The notes: generated from the sequence alone by a model not told the origin. Positions 32,274-40,145 are shown, numbered from the stretch's first letter. The stretch: DNA of 40,685 nt from Chlamydiota bacterium (GCA_016866495.1 VGMG01000005.1:1-40685); one strand, 5' to 3'. Numbers and translations are program-made.

Positions 32274-33623
32274 TCAATCCAGATAGGAGATATCTGCACC
32301 AAGCGATTGTAAAGGTTTAAGAAGATCCCCGTATCCTCTTTGAAGGTAATGGATATTTTGGAGAGTCGAAGTCCCTTCTGCAGTTAATGCAGCAATCACA
32401 TAGGCAAATCCGGCTCTTAGATCGGGAATAAAAATATCTTTACCGGAAAGGGGCGTAGGTCCGCTAATAAATGCACTGTGCATGTAGTCTTGATTTTTGA
32501 ATCGGCAGGTTAACTCTCCACAACAGTTTTGAGACAGGCTGATATGGCCACCCATTTCTATCAAAGTTTTTGTATAACCAAATCTCTGCTCATACACAGT
32601 TTCGTGTACTTGGTGGCAACCTTTTGTTTGGGTTAAAAGTGTCACCAGCGGTTGCTGCATATCGGTAAGAAAATTCGGGTAGGGTCCTGTTTCCACACTG
32701 ACCGACCCCTCTAAGGGGCGTGTATAGCGGAATAAGATGCCGTCATTTTCTACCCAAAAGGGGGCTTTGATTTGTTGTAAAATACTTAAAAAATTTCCCA
32801 AGTGCTCTTGACGAGCCCCTTTTACAAAAATCTCCCCTTCGGTTGCATAGGCTAGCATGGCAAATGAGGCTGCATAGGCACGATCAGATACAAGTTTGTG
32901 CTCAACTCCTCTATGAACCCCTTTTTGGACTTTCAAAGTTCGATCGTCGACGAAAGAGACAATCACACCAATTTTTTGTACGAAGTGGATAAGGTCTAAA
33001 AATTCTGGTTCAAGGCTTATGTTATGTATGTAGGTTGTTCCTTGCGCCCAGGAGGCAGCAAGGAGGGCATTTTCACTTGCCCCTAGTGAGGGATAATCTA
33101 AACGGATGACACCACCCTGAAGCCCCTTTACTGCCTGGGCTATATAAAGGTCGGTCTGTTCTTCTTTTTGAACAGACAGTTCTACCCCCAGAGTTTTTAA
33201 AGCATCAAAGTGAAAATTGACAGGGCGAGCACCAATCTGACAACCACCTACTGAAGGGATTTTGATGGGTTGATTTGTGCGACCTATAAGAGCTCCCAAA
33301 AGAAGGATGGGAATTCTATTAGCTCCACTGAATCGGTTTGCAACGGTTGTAGAGGTGATTTGAGGGGTGTGAATGGATATGCTGTGAGCTTTTCTATCCC
33401 AATGGATCTTACTTCCAATAGATTCTAGCATCTCAACTGTAACTTCAACCTCTTGAATATTGGGGACGTTTGTGAGAACGCAAATCTCATCCGTTAGCAA
33501 AGAGGCTACCAAACATTTTGTGACGCTATTTTTTGCGCCCAAGGTTTCAATCGTCCCTTTGAGAGGATTTTTACCGAGTATTTTATAACCTGTTTTGGTA
33601 AGAGTTTGTTGAGCCATCTGCAT
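32274..33623 (-). CDS. murA: UDP-N-acetylglucosamine 1-carboxyvinyltransferase
   Basis: First committed step of peptidoglycan precursor synthesis. Typical elements: LGAKNSVTKCLVASLLTDE with the K-N pair (K31, N32), the active-site loop PSVGGCQIGARPVNFHFDALKTLG with catalytic Cys at about residue 128, and later PTPLSGKDIFIPDLRAGFAYVIAALTAEG. Length is 449. The Cys corresponds to C115 of E. coli. C. trachomatis MurA has Asp there and is fosfomycin resistant, so this enzyme differs. The gene starts 2 bases after the ATP-grasp gene, forming an operon. Together with the DUF1343 muramidase it points to an active peptidoglycan cycle. Confidence 0.97.
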   Translation of the reverse strand: MQMAQQTLTKTGYKILGKNPLKGTIETLGAKNSVTKCLVASLLTDEICVLTNVPNIQEVEVTVEMLESIGSKIHWDRKAHSISIHTPQITSTTVANRFSGANRIPILLLGALIGRTNQPIKIPSVGGCQIGARPVNFHFDALKTLGVELSVQKEEQTDLYIAQAVKGLQGGVIRLDYPSLGASENALLAASWAQGTTYIHNISLEPEFLDLIHFVQKIGVIVSFVDDRTLKVQKGVHRGVEHKLVSDRAYAASFAMLAYATEGEIFVKGARQEHLGNFLSILQQIKAPFWVENDGILFRYTRPLEGSVSVETGPYPNFLTDMQQPLVTLLTQTKGCHQVHETVYEQRFGYTKTLIEMGGHISLSQNCCGELTCRFKNQDYMHSAFISGPTPLSGKDIFIPDLRAGFAYVIAALTAEGTSTLQNIHYLQRGYGDLLKPLQSLGADISYLD

Positions 33624-33625
33624 TG

Positions 33626-34486
33626 CTAGAGCTTATCTAGGAAAAGATTTTTTGGGAATCGAAGTTCTTGTGAATGTTTATCTACGAGGACTTGCGGAAG
33701 AAGAGCACCGAGGGAGGTTTTTTTTATCTGTAGTCTCATTTGTTTTAAATTTTCTTTACGCGCGTACATCAGGGCGACATACCCCATAGTTTTTCTGGGA
33801 TTCATTTCGCAAATAGGGACAAAACCCTTCTTATGAATAAAAGAGTCCATACCCACATTACCTCTAAACCCAAGTGCTTGGATTGTTTTAAGAAGATCAA
33901 GAGATTCGTTGAGGTGTATATCCAGATATTTTTTTTCAATTGTAATAACTCCGATTTCAGTGCCCCTATAGCCTCCTCCGGAGGCTACCAGTAAATGTGT
34001 ATCTCCAAGATATTCGATACCACTTTCGTGGACGATCCATTGAGTGCTAAAATCCAAAATTCGCTCAAACCAAGGCTCGCCAAGACAAGGAAAACGGACG
34101 ATATCTTCCGCTTTTCTAGCATGACCCATTCCAGAAAAACTCAGGAATTGCTTAAATACGCAGCGTCCATCGAGGGTACTCTCAAAAGCTTTTGCCTCCT
34201 GTACATCATGGATAATTTTTGAACCTTTTGGTCTCGTTGTATGGTGGAAAAGGAACTCTTTTGAAAGAAGTTTTGTGGTTAAAGGGTCCTCATTTACCCA
34301 AAATTCTACGGAGCCATTTTTATCCCACTCTTTTCTTTTTTCATGATCATAAGGGATAATTTCGTAGTCCTTAAAACTTGAAAGAGGGAAAGCATCTACA
34401 AGGATTTGAGATCCTTTTGGTGCATACAAGATAGGTAGGTATTGAAAAAGGTAGTGCATATGTCTGAGGGTCTCTTTTGGAGCCAA
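33626..34486 (-). CDS. ATP-grasp-like protein, function unknown
   Basis: No named family was recognised, but the last two thirds look like an ATP-grasp fold. CVFKQFLSFSGMGHARKAED has the nucleotide-binding Lys on a strand followed by a glycine-rich turn, WIVHESGIEY gives the hinge-like E/W region, and GNVGMDSFIHKKGFVPICEMNPRKTMGYVAL matches the metal-binding end (G-x-D...E-x-N-P-R). 286 residues, no signal peptide. An N-terminal part (about 1-90) is the presumed preATP-grasp half and is short. It lies 2 bases upstream of murA in the same operon, so a role as a carboxylate-amine ligase in cell-wall peptide or another precursor is a reasonable guess, nothing more. Confidence 0.6.
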   Translation of the reverse strand: MAPKETLRHMHYLFQYLPILYAPKGSQILVDAFPLSSFKDYEIIPYDHEKRKEWDKNGSVEFWVNEDPLTTKLLSKEFLFHHTTRPKGSKIIHDVQEAKAFESTLDGRCVFKQFLSFSGMGHARKAEDIVRFPCLGEPWFERILDFSTQWIVHESGIEYLGDTHLLVASGGGYRGTEIGVITIEKKYLDIHLNESLDLLKTIQALGFRGNVGMDSFIHKKGFVPICEMNPRKTMGYVALMYARKENLKQMRLQIKKTSLGALLPQVLVDKHSQELRFPKNLFLDKL

Positions 34487-34508
34487 AAGGGTCTCCTAAA
34501 ACCAGGTA

Positions 34509-34538
34509 TTGCAGTAGTGAAAGTGCATGTGTTATAGT
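34509..34538 (+). promoter_or_regulatory. Putative ispF promoter
   Basis: -35-like TTGCAG (34509-34514) and -10 TATAGT (34533-34538, 5 of 6), spacing 18. The predicted start lies about 23 bases before ATG 34568. Confidence 0.35.
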
Positions 34539-34567
34539 GTCAAAACTTCTTTAAAAATTGGAATGCC

Positions 34568-35068
34568 ATGGAACAAAAGCCCCCAAAGTACGCCTATATT
34601 ACCGGATTTGGAGAAGATAGTCATCAATTTCGCAACGATTTGAATGGATGTGTGATTGCAGGTCTAGATTTTCCAGACGCACCTGCTCTCATTGCAGATT
34701 CAGACGGGGATGTGGTCTTTCACGCGCTTTGCCAGGCGATCACTTCGGTAACACATGTTCCGATTTTAGGTGGGTTGGCGATCGAACTTTGTAGAAAAAA
34801 AGGGGTGAAAGACAGCAGTGTTTTTCTTGAAGAAGCAAAAAAAACGCTCAAAGACATAAAAATTGTCCATTGTGTCATCTCCATAACTGCCTTAAAGCCT
34901 CGCCTTCAACCACACGAAAAACAAATGCGCTCAAATGTAGCTAAGATTTTGGATCTAGAGATAGATCAAGTGGGTATCCTATTTACTACCGGAAATTTTC
35001 TCTGTCACGCCGGTGAAGGGAGAGGGGTGACATGTCGCGCTCTCATCAGTTTTATGAAAAGCCTCTAG
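34568..35068 (+). CDS. ispF: 2-C-methyl-D-erythritol 2,4-cyclodiphosphate synthase, divergent
   Basis: MEP-pathway enzyme for isoprenoid precursors. The zinc ligands D17 and H19 (GFGEDSHQF) and H52 (SDGDVVFHALCQAI) are present, and the LKPRLQPHEKQMRSNVAKIL segment matches the family's P-x-L-x-x-[HY]-x-x-x-M-R. Two conserved parts are altered: the Asp four residues after the third ligand is Gln (HALCQ for HALTD), and the region normally holding the GDIG-x-x-F-P-D-T-D flexible loop reads PILGGLAIELCRKKG. At the C-terminal site TTGNFLCHAGEGRGV replaces TT[TG]E-x-[LG]. Activity may persist in a modified form. Length 166. The stop shares CTAG with the convergent reductase. C. trachomatis also has ispF next to cysJ. 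Confidence 0.8.
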   Translation: MEQKPPKYAYITGFGEDSHQFRNDLNGCVIAGLDFPDAPALIADSDGDVVFHALCQAITSVTHVPILGGLAIELCRKKGVKDSSVFLEEAKKTLKDIKIVHCVISITALKPRLQPHEKQMRSNVAKILDLEIDQVGILFTTGNFLCHAGEGRGVTCRALISFMKSL

Positions 35069-36021
35069 TAGACGTCGAGTTTTAGACGCCCCTCTGCTTT
35101 TAATCGACGAAGCCAGTCTTGAGCCTCATCAGCTCCAACACCATTTTTCTCGCCATAGAGCTTCTCTAGAGTTTCATTTACTCCTCTAGCCATCATTTTT
35201 GCATCTCCGCAAATGTAGATGATAGCCCCTTCTTCAAGATAATGGAAAAGTTTTTGTTTGTTTTCTTTAAGTCTATCCTGAACGTAGACTTTTTGATCTC
35301 CGTCCCGCGAAAAAGCTAAAGAGAGGTCTAACTGACCAGTTTTTTCAAGGTTTGTGAGGAACTCTTCGTAGTAAAAATGGGATTTTCTGCTGCGCTCTCC
35401 AAATAAAAGCCAACTTTTCCCTGAGGCATTTTGGTAGATTCTTTCTTCCAAAAAAGCTTTAAATGGGGCAAGACCGGTTCCCGGTCCGATCATAATTAAG
35501 GGAAGATGAGGGTCGGGGAGTCTAAAATGTTCGTTTGGATAAATTTTTAGCCCGATTTTATCCCCTAATCCGATCTCTTTATAGAGATAATGGCTTCCAA
35601 CACCCATCAGCTTTTCCCCCTCATCATTGACAAATTCGTCTAAAGTCACGAGAAGATGCATCTGATTAGGATAAACAGAATTTGAGGAAGCAATAGAATA
35701 AAAACGGGGCATAAGTGGACGCGCTCTAGAGAGATCGCCCTCTTGAATGGATTGTAAATTGACATGCTTTTTTAAGTAAGAAAATAGGGGGAGCTCCTCC
35801 TTTGACCGTTTATTCAATACGGTTTCATGAGGGTTTCTATCAAACTTCTTTAGCCATTTTTCCACATGGGCCTCAGAGTTTTCCACATCAATAGCAATAG
35901 AATCCCCCGGCAAATAGGCAACAGGTTCATCAAAAGTGATTTCTAAATGTAGGGTCTTTTTTTCTGCATCTGAAGGAGTTAGAAAAGAGCGGTGGGAAAG
36001 TTCAGCTGTGTGTTTTGACAT
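35065..36021 (-). CDS. CysJ-like FAD/NADPH reductase without flavodoxin domain
   Basis: Ferredoxin-NADP reductase-type flavoprotein of the sulfite reductase alpha group. FAD site RFYSIASSNSVYPNQMHLLV (R-x-Y-S) and GVGSHYL; NADPH site MIGPGTGLAPFKAFLEER and the C-terminal ICGDAKMMARGV followed by DAQDWLRRLKAEGRLKLDVY, typical of CysJ. Length is 318: the N-terminal flavodoxin domain and much of the connecting domain of full CysJ (about 600 residues) are absent, as reported for the chlamydial cysJ annotation. Sulfite reduction is therefore unlikely without partners; a general electron-transfer role is inferred. It is divergent from a small lipoprotein gene 38 bases away. Confidence 0.85.
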   Translation of the reverse strand: MSKHTAELSHRSFLTPSDAEKKTLHLEITFDEPVAYLPGDSIAIDVENSEAHVEKWLKKFDRNPHETVLNKRSKEELPLFSYLKKHVNLQSIQEGDLSRARPLMPRFYSIASSNSVYPNQMHLLVTLDEFVNDEGEKLMGVGSHYLYKEIGLGDKIGLKIYPNEHFRLPDPHLPLIMIGPGTGLAPFKAFLEERIYQNASGKSWLLFGERSRKSHFYYEEFLTNLEKTGQLDLSLAFSRDGDQKVYVQDRLKENKQKLFHYLEEGAIIYICGDAKMMARGVNETLEKLYGEKNGVGADEAQDWLRRLKAEGRLKLDVY

Positions 36022-36042
36022 AAATCGCCAATGTTATATAGG
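36015..36042 (+). promoter_or_regulatory. Putative promoter of the small lipoprotein gene
   Basis: A perfect consensus -35 TTGACA (36015-36020), overlapping the start codon of the divergent reductase, and a -10-like TATAGG (36037-36042) with 16-base spacing. The predicted start is about 10 bases before ATG 36060. Confidence 0.5.
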
Positions 36043-36059
36043 TATAGATTACGGGCCCT

Positions 36060-36221
36060 ATGCGTGTAAAATACAAAAAAACCTTACTTTTGATTTTTCT
36101 GGCTTCTTGCACGGCTGCAGGTTACAAGCCCTCTTACATCATAACGGATCAGCCTCTCAGGGAGGAGGCTAAACCCGACAAGAATGGGAATACCCCTTTA
36201 AACCATGATCCGCTGCGCTAG
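36060..36221 (+). CDS. Small predicted lipoprotein, 53 residues
   Basis: Short gene between the CysJ-like and gltX genes. The protein starts MRVKYKKTLLLIFLASCTAA: a basic n-region, a hydrophobic core and a lipobox LASC with Cys17. The mature peptide would be only 37 residues, hydrophilic and acidic/basic mixed (CTAAGYKPSYIITDQPLR, then EEAKPDKNGNTPLNHDPLR), with no other Cys. No Shine-Dalgarno is visible, but a good promoter sits about 10 bases upstream of the ATG. The stop shares CTAG with the convergent gltX stop (36218-36221). In C. trachomatis the small cysteine-rich lipoprotein OmcA lies next to gltX; this protein is in a comparable position but is not cysteine-rich, so homology is not claimed. 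Function unknown, perhaps an outer-membrane or periplasmic small lipoprotein. Confidence 0.65.
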   Translation: MRVKYKKTLLLIFLASCTAAGYKPSYIITDQPLREEAKPDKNGNTPLNHDPLR

Positions 36222-37747
36222 GCTGTAACAGGTTTTTGGGGCTGAACCTTATGCAAAAGACCCAAACACTCTTTTTTTTGCATCGAGTTTTTCAAAAGAT
36301 CGACCTTTTTTGAGCTAAGACCCCCAAGGAATGAGATTCCCTGCAGAAGGCGGGCCCGAGTCCTGTCGATTCCTAAAAGCTCAAAAGAGGCGTAGAGAGG
36401 AGGCCCCTGTGTTTTCCCTGTGAGAGCTGTATAGAGAACAGGCATGATCTCTTTTTTCAAGTTGAGACCAAAAAGTTCGACAAACTCCTTACAAACCGCT
36501 TCAATGCTCTCTTTCGACCAGCTTTCCCTTTCATCCAATCTCCATAGAACGGCCTGCATTAGCATCGCTGCTCCCTCTTGAGATAAGGCTTTGGGAACCA
36601 TGTTTTCCAATGTGAGGTCGAGGTGATTTGTAAAAAAGAAGTGGAAAAGGTCAAAAAATTCGGAATAGGTGCGTATTCTTGTGCGCCCCATTTCCATAAG
36701 TTGGAGCATTTTTGATTCATCAAAGGCCCACGACGAGATCTTATTCCATAGCTCTTTTGGTTCTGTGGTGCGCATCAGGTATTGTTGGTTAATCCAATCC
36801 AGCTTTTGGAAATCAAAAAATGCCCCGGATGAGCCGATACGTTTTATATCAAAAGTTTTGTAGAAGTGGGATAGAGTGTAGATCTCTTCATCGTTGGGCA
36901 TGCTATATCCCATCAACGAGAGAAAATTTAAAAATGCCTCAGGGATGTAGCCGCTATCTTTAAAAAAGAATATAGAGCAGGGGTTTTTTCTTTTTGAGAG
37001 CTTTTTTCCGTCGGCACCCAATAAGAGGGGCAGATGGTAAAATGTAGGGGGTGTCCATCCAAACGCGTTATAGAGGACTATATGTTTGGGCGTCGAGGTT
37101 AGCCATTCGCTACCTCGTAAAACATGCGTGATTTTCATCAAATGGTCATCAACAACGTTCGCAAGGTGGTAGGTGGGGAAGCCGTCTGCTTTCAAAAGGA
37201 TTTGATCGTCGATCTCTTCGTACTTGACCACAATTTTTCCCATAATCCCATCTTCGAAATGGAGCTCACCCGTTAGGGGCACTTTAAGCCGAACAGTATA
37301 CTTCTCTCCACGAGAAATTCTTTGTTCGATCTCCTCATCAGTGAGATTTCTATAAAGTCTGTTATAGCCACTTTTTGAGGTGAGTCGCATTTGCTCCAAC
37401 TCTTGAGCAGTGGCAAAACACTTATAGGCCATGCCTCGATCTAAAAGCTTTTGGGCGTATTCCTGGTATATAGCTGTCCTTTCCGACTGACGATAAGGTC
37501 CGTAATCTCCCCCTTTATCAGGCCCCTCATCCCATTCAATACCGGCCCAGTGCAAGGCTTTGTAGATGTTTTCTTCGTAAACGGGTCTACTGCGCGATTG
37601 GTCTGTGTCCTCAATTCGGAGAATAAATTGCCCGCCGTGGTGTCTGGCAAAAGCAAGGTTCATGAGTGCTATATAGGCGGTGCCAACGTGAGGGTATCCG
37701 GTTGGTGAGGGGGCAATACGGACCCGTACGGGTGCGGTTGAAGACAT
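36218..37747 (-). CDS. gltX: Glutamyl-tRNA synthetase
   Basis: Class I synthetase that charges tRNA-Glu and, in organisms without GlnRS, tRNA-Gln. HIGH-type motif APSPTGYPHVGTAY and KMSKS loop DGKKLSKRKNP are clear; HHGGQFILRIEDTDQSRS and HVLRGSEWLTSTPKH are typical. The C-terminal helical anticodon-binding part is complete. I chose ATG 37747: AGGA lies 7 bases upstream, while the longer reading begins at a TTG two codons earlier. 509 residues. Its promoter is called at 37775-37804. It converges on the small lipoprotein gene. Confidence 0.97.
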   Translation of the reverse strand: MSSTAPVRVRIAPSPTGYPHVGTAYIALMNLAFARHHGGQFILRIEDTDQSRSRPVYEENIYKALHWAGIEWDEGPDKGGDYGPYRQSERTAIYQEYAQKLLDRGMAYKCFATAQELEQMRLTSKSGYNRLYRNLTDEEIEQRISRGEKYTVRLKVPLTGELHFEDGIMGKIVVKYEEIDDQILLKADGFPTYHLANVVDDHLMKITHVLRGSEWLTSTPKHIVLYNAFGWTPPTFYHLPLLLGADGKKLSKRKNPCSIFFFKDSGYIPEAFLNFLSLMGYSMPNDEEIYTLSHFYKTFDIKRIGSSGAFFDFQKLDWINQQYLMRTTEPKELWNKISSWAFDESKMLQLMEMGRTRIRTYSEFFDLFHFFFTNHLDLTLENMVPKALSQEGAAMLMQAVLWRLDERESWSKESIEAVCKEFVELFGLNLKKEIMPVLYTALTGKTQGPPLYASFELLGIDRTRARLLQGISFLGGLSSKKVDLLKNSMQKKECLGLLHKVQPQKPVTA

Positions 37748-37774
37748 AAACAAATCCTAAAAAAGTACTAGAGG

Positions 37775-37804
37775 AGTATACCTCGATAACTTAAAAAACT
37801 TCAA
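37775..37804 (-). promoter_or_regulatory. Putative gltX promoter
   Basis: Minus-strand -35 TTGAAG (37804-37799, TTGA matches) and -10 TATACT (37780-37775, 5 of 6), spacing 18. The predicted start is about 20 bases before the gltX ATG. Confidence 0.45.
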
Positions 37805-37885
37805 GTGTCCGAAACCCTGATTCTAGAGATAAACATTTTTGTAATAAGGGGAGTCTAAAAATATTTTTTCTTTAACAGCTTCACC

Positions 37886-39733
37886 CTAATAGACCAGACT
37901 TGATTCCTTAAACTTTCCCCAGTGTTTAAGAACTTCTACGGCTTCACCAAGAACGAGTTTTTTCTCATCCTCATAGCTGATATTTTCCCCTTTTTTCCAC
38001 TTAAACTGACGCTCATTAGATGCCTTATTGAGGAAACCTAGAATTTTATCCGGGATAAATAGACGTTGTTGCTGTTGCCCCCTTTTAGCGCGCATACGTG
38101 AAATAGGGTTAAGATCCAGCATTTGATCCACGTAGCTTGCCGGAATGGAGTTAGAGGGGAGTGCAAACTTGTGGTGCTTTTCTCCAATTTCCATTTTGTT
38201 TAAAGGCCCGGGTATTTCGACATGGGGAGTCACCCCTGTGAGCTGGGGTGAGTTGCCCGAAACAGTATAGTAAAGTCCACGTGTGATGCGATACTCTCCT
38301 TTGGGATCGATCGACCCCTGATTGTCGATGGAAAGAACTTGGTAAGAGCCTTTGCCGAATGAGGAGCTGTCTCCTACAAGAACAGCTCTGCCGTAATCTT
38401 TAAGGCATTGAGCAACAATTTCACTCGACGAGGCGCTGGCTTTGTCAATCATGACGACCAAAGGACCTCTAAAGGTTGGGGGAGATTGAAAGTTGCGCAT
38501 GTGGTAAACACCGTGAACACGATCACAAACAGAGGCAACTACCCCTCTATGGATGAAATGACCGGCGATTTCCACAGCTTGAGACATGAGCCCGCCCGAA
38601 TTTTCTCTAAGGTCTAAGATCACGCCAAAAACGGGCTTTTGCTTTTTCACCGATTCATAAACTTTCTTGAAATCTTTGCTTGAGGAGGTGTTTTCATCCT
38701 CGTAAAAGGAGTGCAGAGCAAAATGGAGTATGGCTCCATCTGGGGAATCGATCACATCGTATGAGTAGCGGCTCTCTTCAACTATCACCTCTTCGCGAAT
38801 TACAGGGACTGTGAAATGTTCGTCTTTTCTCAGTAAAGTCAGGGTAACAGCTGTCCCCTTTTCACCCCTTATGAGTGAGACGGCGTCTTGAATGGACAAC
38901 CCCATCACCGGCTCGCCATTGACTGCGATGATCTTGTCATCCACTTGAACTTTTCCGCTTCTGGCGGCAGGGCCTCCTTCTATGAGTTTGAGGACAATAA
39001 GACCGTCAAAATCATCTCGTAGCATCGCTCCGATTCCATAGAGTCGTTGTTGGACGTGGATCATAAAGTCAGCCGCCTCGTCAGGGGTAAAATAGGAGGT
39101 GTGGGCGTCAAGGGAACGGGCAAAAGATTTTAGGAAAGTACTATAAATAAGCCTCTCTTCGTTCTCTTTTGATAGGCTGACCCATTCCTCTTCAAACTTC
39201 AGTCGCTTTTTGTCACTCCAACTTAAGATTTTTTCTTGCATGTTGGGCCCGATTTGGTCTGCCATGAAGAGCGTGTGAGCTTTCAGTTGACAAAGCTTTT
39301 CTAGAAGGCTCTCTTCTGATTGAGCAAATAGCTCTTCTTTAGACTCCAGCTTCTTGGGGGTCAAACTGCTCAGTTTAGAATCTAGTAAAAGAGTGTTGTG
39401 CCTTTTTACCGCTTTTTTGAAAAGCTGGACGAGATGGGAAAAATACTGAAAATCACCTCTACGGATCGCATTTTTTAATGTATTGAGGCCGTTTTCGTCT
39501 AATTTGATTAGGGGTGATACCTCGTGATCAAGAAAATAGCTTTTGGTCCGGTCCATCTCCTCGATAAAATGATAGAGCGTCCTATCGAGAATTTCGTTAT
39601 TGACCTCGTGGACTTGGGCATGAGCGCGGAGCATCTCCTCCATTCTGTGGGAGACATCGTGTACTTTGAGCCTTGGGGGCTCTTTAGCCCCTAAAGAAAA
39701 GATAACAAGGGCTGTGAAAAGAAAACGGATCAT
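37886..39733 (-). CDS. tsp: Tail-specific protease (Tsp/CtpA-type), CT441-like
   Basis: Periplasmic or secreted PDZ-containing S41 protease. Signal peptide (MIRFLFTALVIFSLGA), an N-terminal helical domain, then PDZ (about residues 220-300: DGLIVLKLIEGGPAARSGKV, IIAVNGEPVMGLSI) and the catalytic domain with LRENSGG, the Ser in DKASASSSEIVAQCLKDYGR and the Lys in GDSSSFGKGSYQ, i.e. an intact Ser-Lys dyad. A DUF3340-like C-terminus follows. Length 615. In C. trachomatis the homologue CT441 has been linked to cleavage of host proteins. The gene lies between gltX and euo, as in Chlamydia (gene order not identical). GGGAAG precedes the ATG. Confidence 0.93.
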   Translation of the reverse strand: MIRFLFTALVIFSLGAKEPPRLKVHDVSHRMEEMLRAHAQVHEVNNEILDRTLYHFIEEMDRTKSYFLDHEVSPLIKLDENGLNTLKNAIRRGDFQYFSHLVQLFKKAVKRHNTLLLDSKLSSLTPKKLESKEELFAQSEESLLEKLCQLKAHTLFMADQIGPNMQEKILSWSDKKRLKFEEEWVSLSKENEERLIYSTFLKSFARSLDAHTSYFTPDEAADFMIHVQQRLYGIGAMLRDDFDGLIVLKLIEGGPAARSGKVQVDDKIIAVNGEPVMGLSIQDAVSLIRGEKGTAVTLTLLRKDEHFTVPVIREEVIVEESRYSYDVIDSPDGAILHFALHSFYEDENTSSSKDFKKVYESVKKQKPVFGVILDLRENSGGLMSQAVEIAGHFIHRGVVASVCDRVHGVYHMRNFQSPPTFRGPLVVMIDKASASSSEIVAQCLKDYGRAVLVGDSSSFGKGSYQVLSIDNQGSIDPKGEYRITRGLYYTVSGNSPQLTGVTPHVEIPGPLNKMEIGEKHHKFALPSNSIPASYVDQMLDLNPISRMRAKRGQQQQRLFIPDKILGFLNKASNERQFKWKKGENISYEDEKKLVLGEAVEVLKHWGKFKESSLVY

Positions 39734-39788
39734 TGTCTTCCCACTTAACGCTTTAGGAAAAATTGATCTAGATAATTTCCAGCAATTT

Positions 39789-39808
39789 AAAAAAAGAGCA
39801 TTGTGCTC
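39789..39808 (-). terminator. Terminator-like hairpin upstream of tsp
   Basis: On the minus strand GAGCA (39808-39804), loop CAA, TGCTC (39800-39796), then seven T (39795-39789). A compact intrinsic terminator located 55 bases before the tsp start, on the tsp strand. It could end an unseen minus-strand transcript from the euo region or attenuate tsp. Confidence 0.5.
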
Positions 39809-39858
39809 ATTCCCAGAACGTTAAAATAAGTAAAAAAAGTTGAAGGGGAACTTCTAGA

Positions 39859-39889
39859 GGGGTGGATTGGGGGTAATTGGGCAAGAGGG
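39859..39889 (+). other. Canonical G-quadruplex motif
   Basis: Four G tracts, GGGG (39859-39862), GGGGG (39869-39873), GGG (39879-39881) and GGG (39887-39889), are separated by loops of 6, 5 and 5 bases, fitting the G3+N1-7 pattern. A further GGGG lies at 39845. It stands out in otherwise AT-rich DNA. Confidence 0.6.
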
Positions 39890-39912
39890 TTATTTGTGAA
39901 AGCCCATAAATA

Positions 39913-39933
39913 CTGAAAAACCCCATTTTTCGG
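39913..39933. repeat. Hairpin with CCCCA loop
   Basis: CTGAAAAA (39913-39920) pairs with TTTTTCGG (39926-39933), one G-T, around loop CCCCA, which is complementary to the nearby G tracts. No T tract follows. Confidence 0.4.
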
Positions 39934-39984
39934 ATCAAAAAATGTTTAAGGCATCTAAAAGGTTAATAATAAGTTTTATAGACT

Positions 39985-39999
39985 AGCTCGAAGCGAGCT
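39985..39999. repeat. Perfect inverted repeat, 6-bp arms
   Basis: AGCTCG (39985-39990) and CGAGCT (39994-39999) around a 3-base loop. It has no T tract, so it is more likely a protein site or RNA stem than a terminator. Confidence 0.4.
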
Positions 40000-40049
40000 G
40001 TGACTAAAAATTGCCAACCTTTAAAATTTTAAACTCGAGCAACCACCTA

Positions 40050-40077
40050 TTGTCATAACTAATTAATTTTCAATAAT
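40050..40077 (+). promoter_or_regulatory. Putative euo promoter
   Basis: -35 TTGTCA (40050-40055, 5 of 6) and -10 AATAAT (40072-40077, 5 of 6), spacing 16. The predicted start near 40084 leaves a leader of about 190 bases before the euo ATG. Confidence 0.5.
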
Positions 40078-40133
40078 TAAATTAAGAAAGTTAAAAGATT
40101 GGAATATTCGCTCTAGAAAATTTATCAAATTCT

Positions 40134-40145
40134 ATTGAATTCAAT
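40134..40145. repeat. 12-bp perfect palindrome in the euo leader
   Basis: ATTGAATTCAAT is self-complementary and lies about 60 bases downstream of the predicted euo start. It could be an operator, possibly autoregulatory, or chance in AT-rich DNA. Confidence 0.3.
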
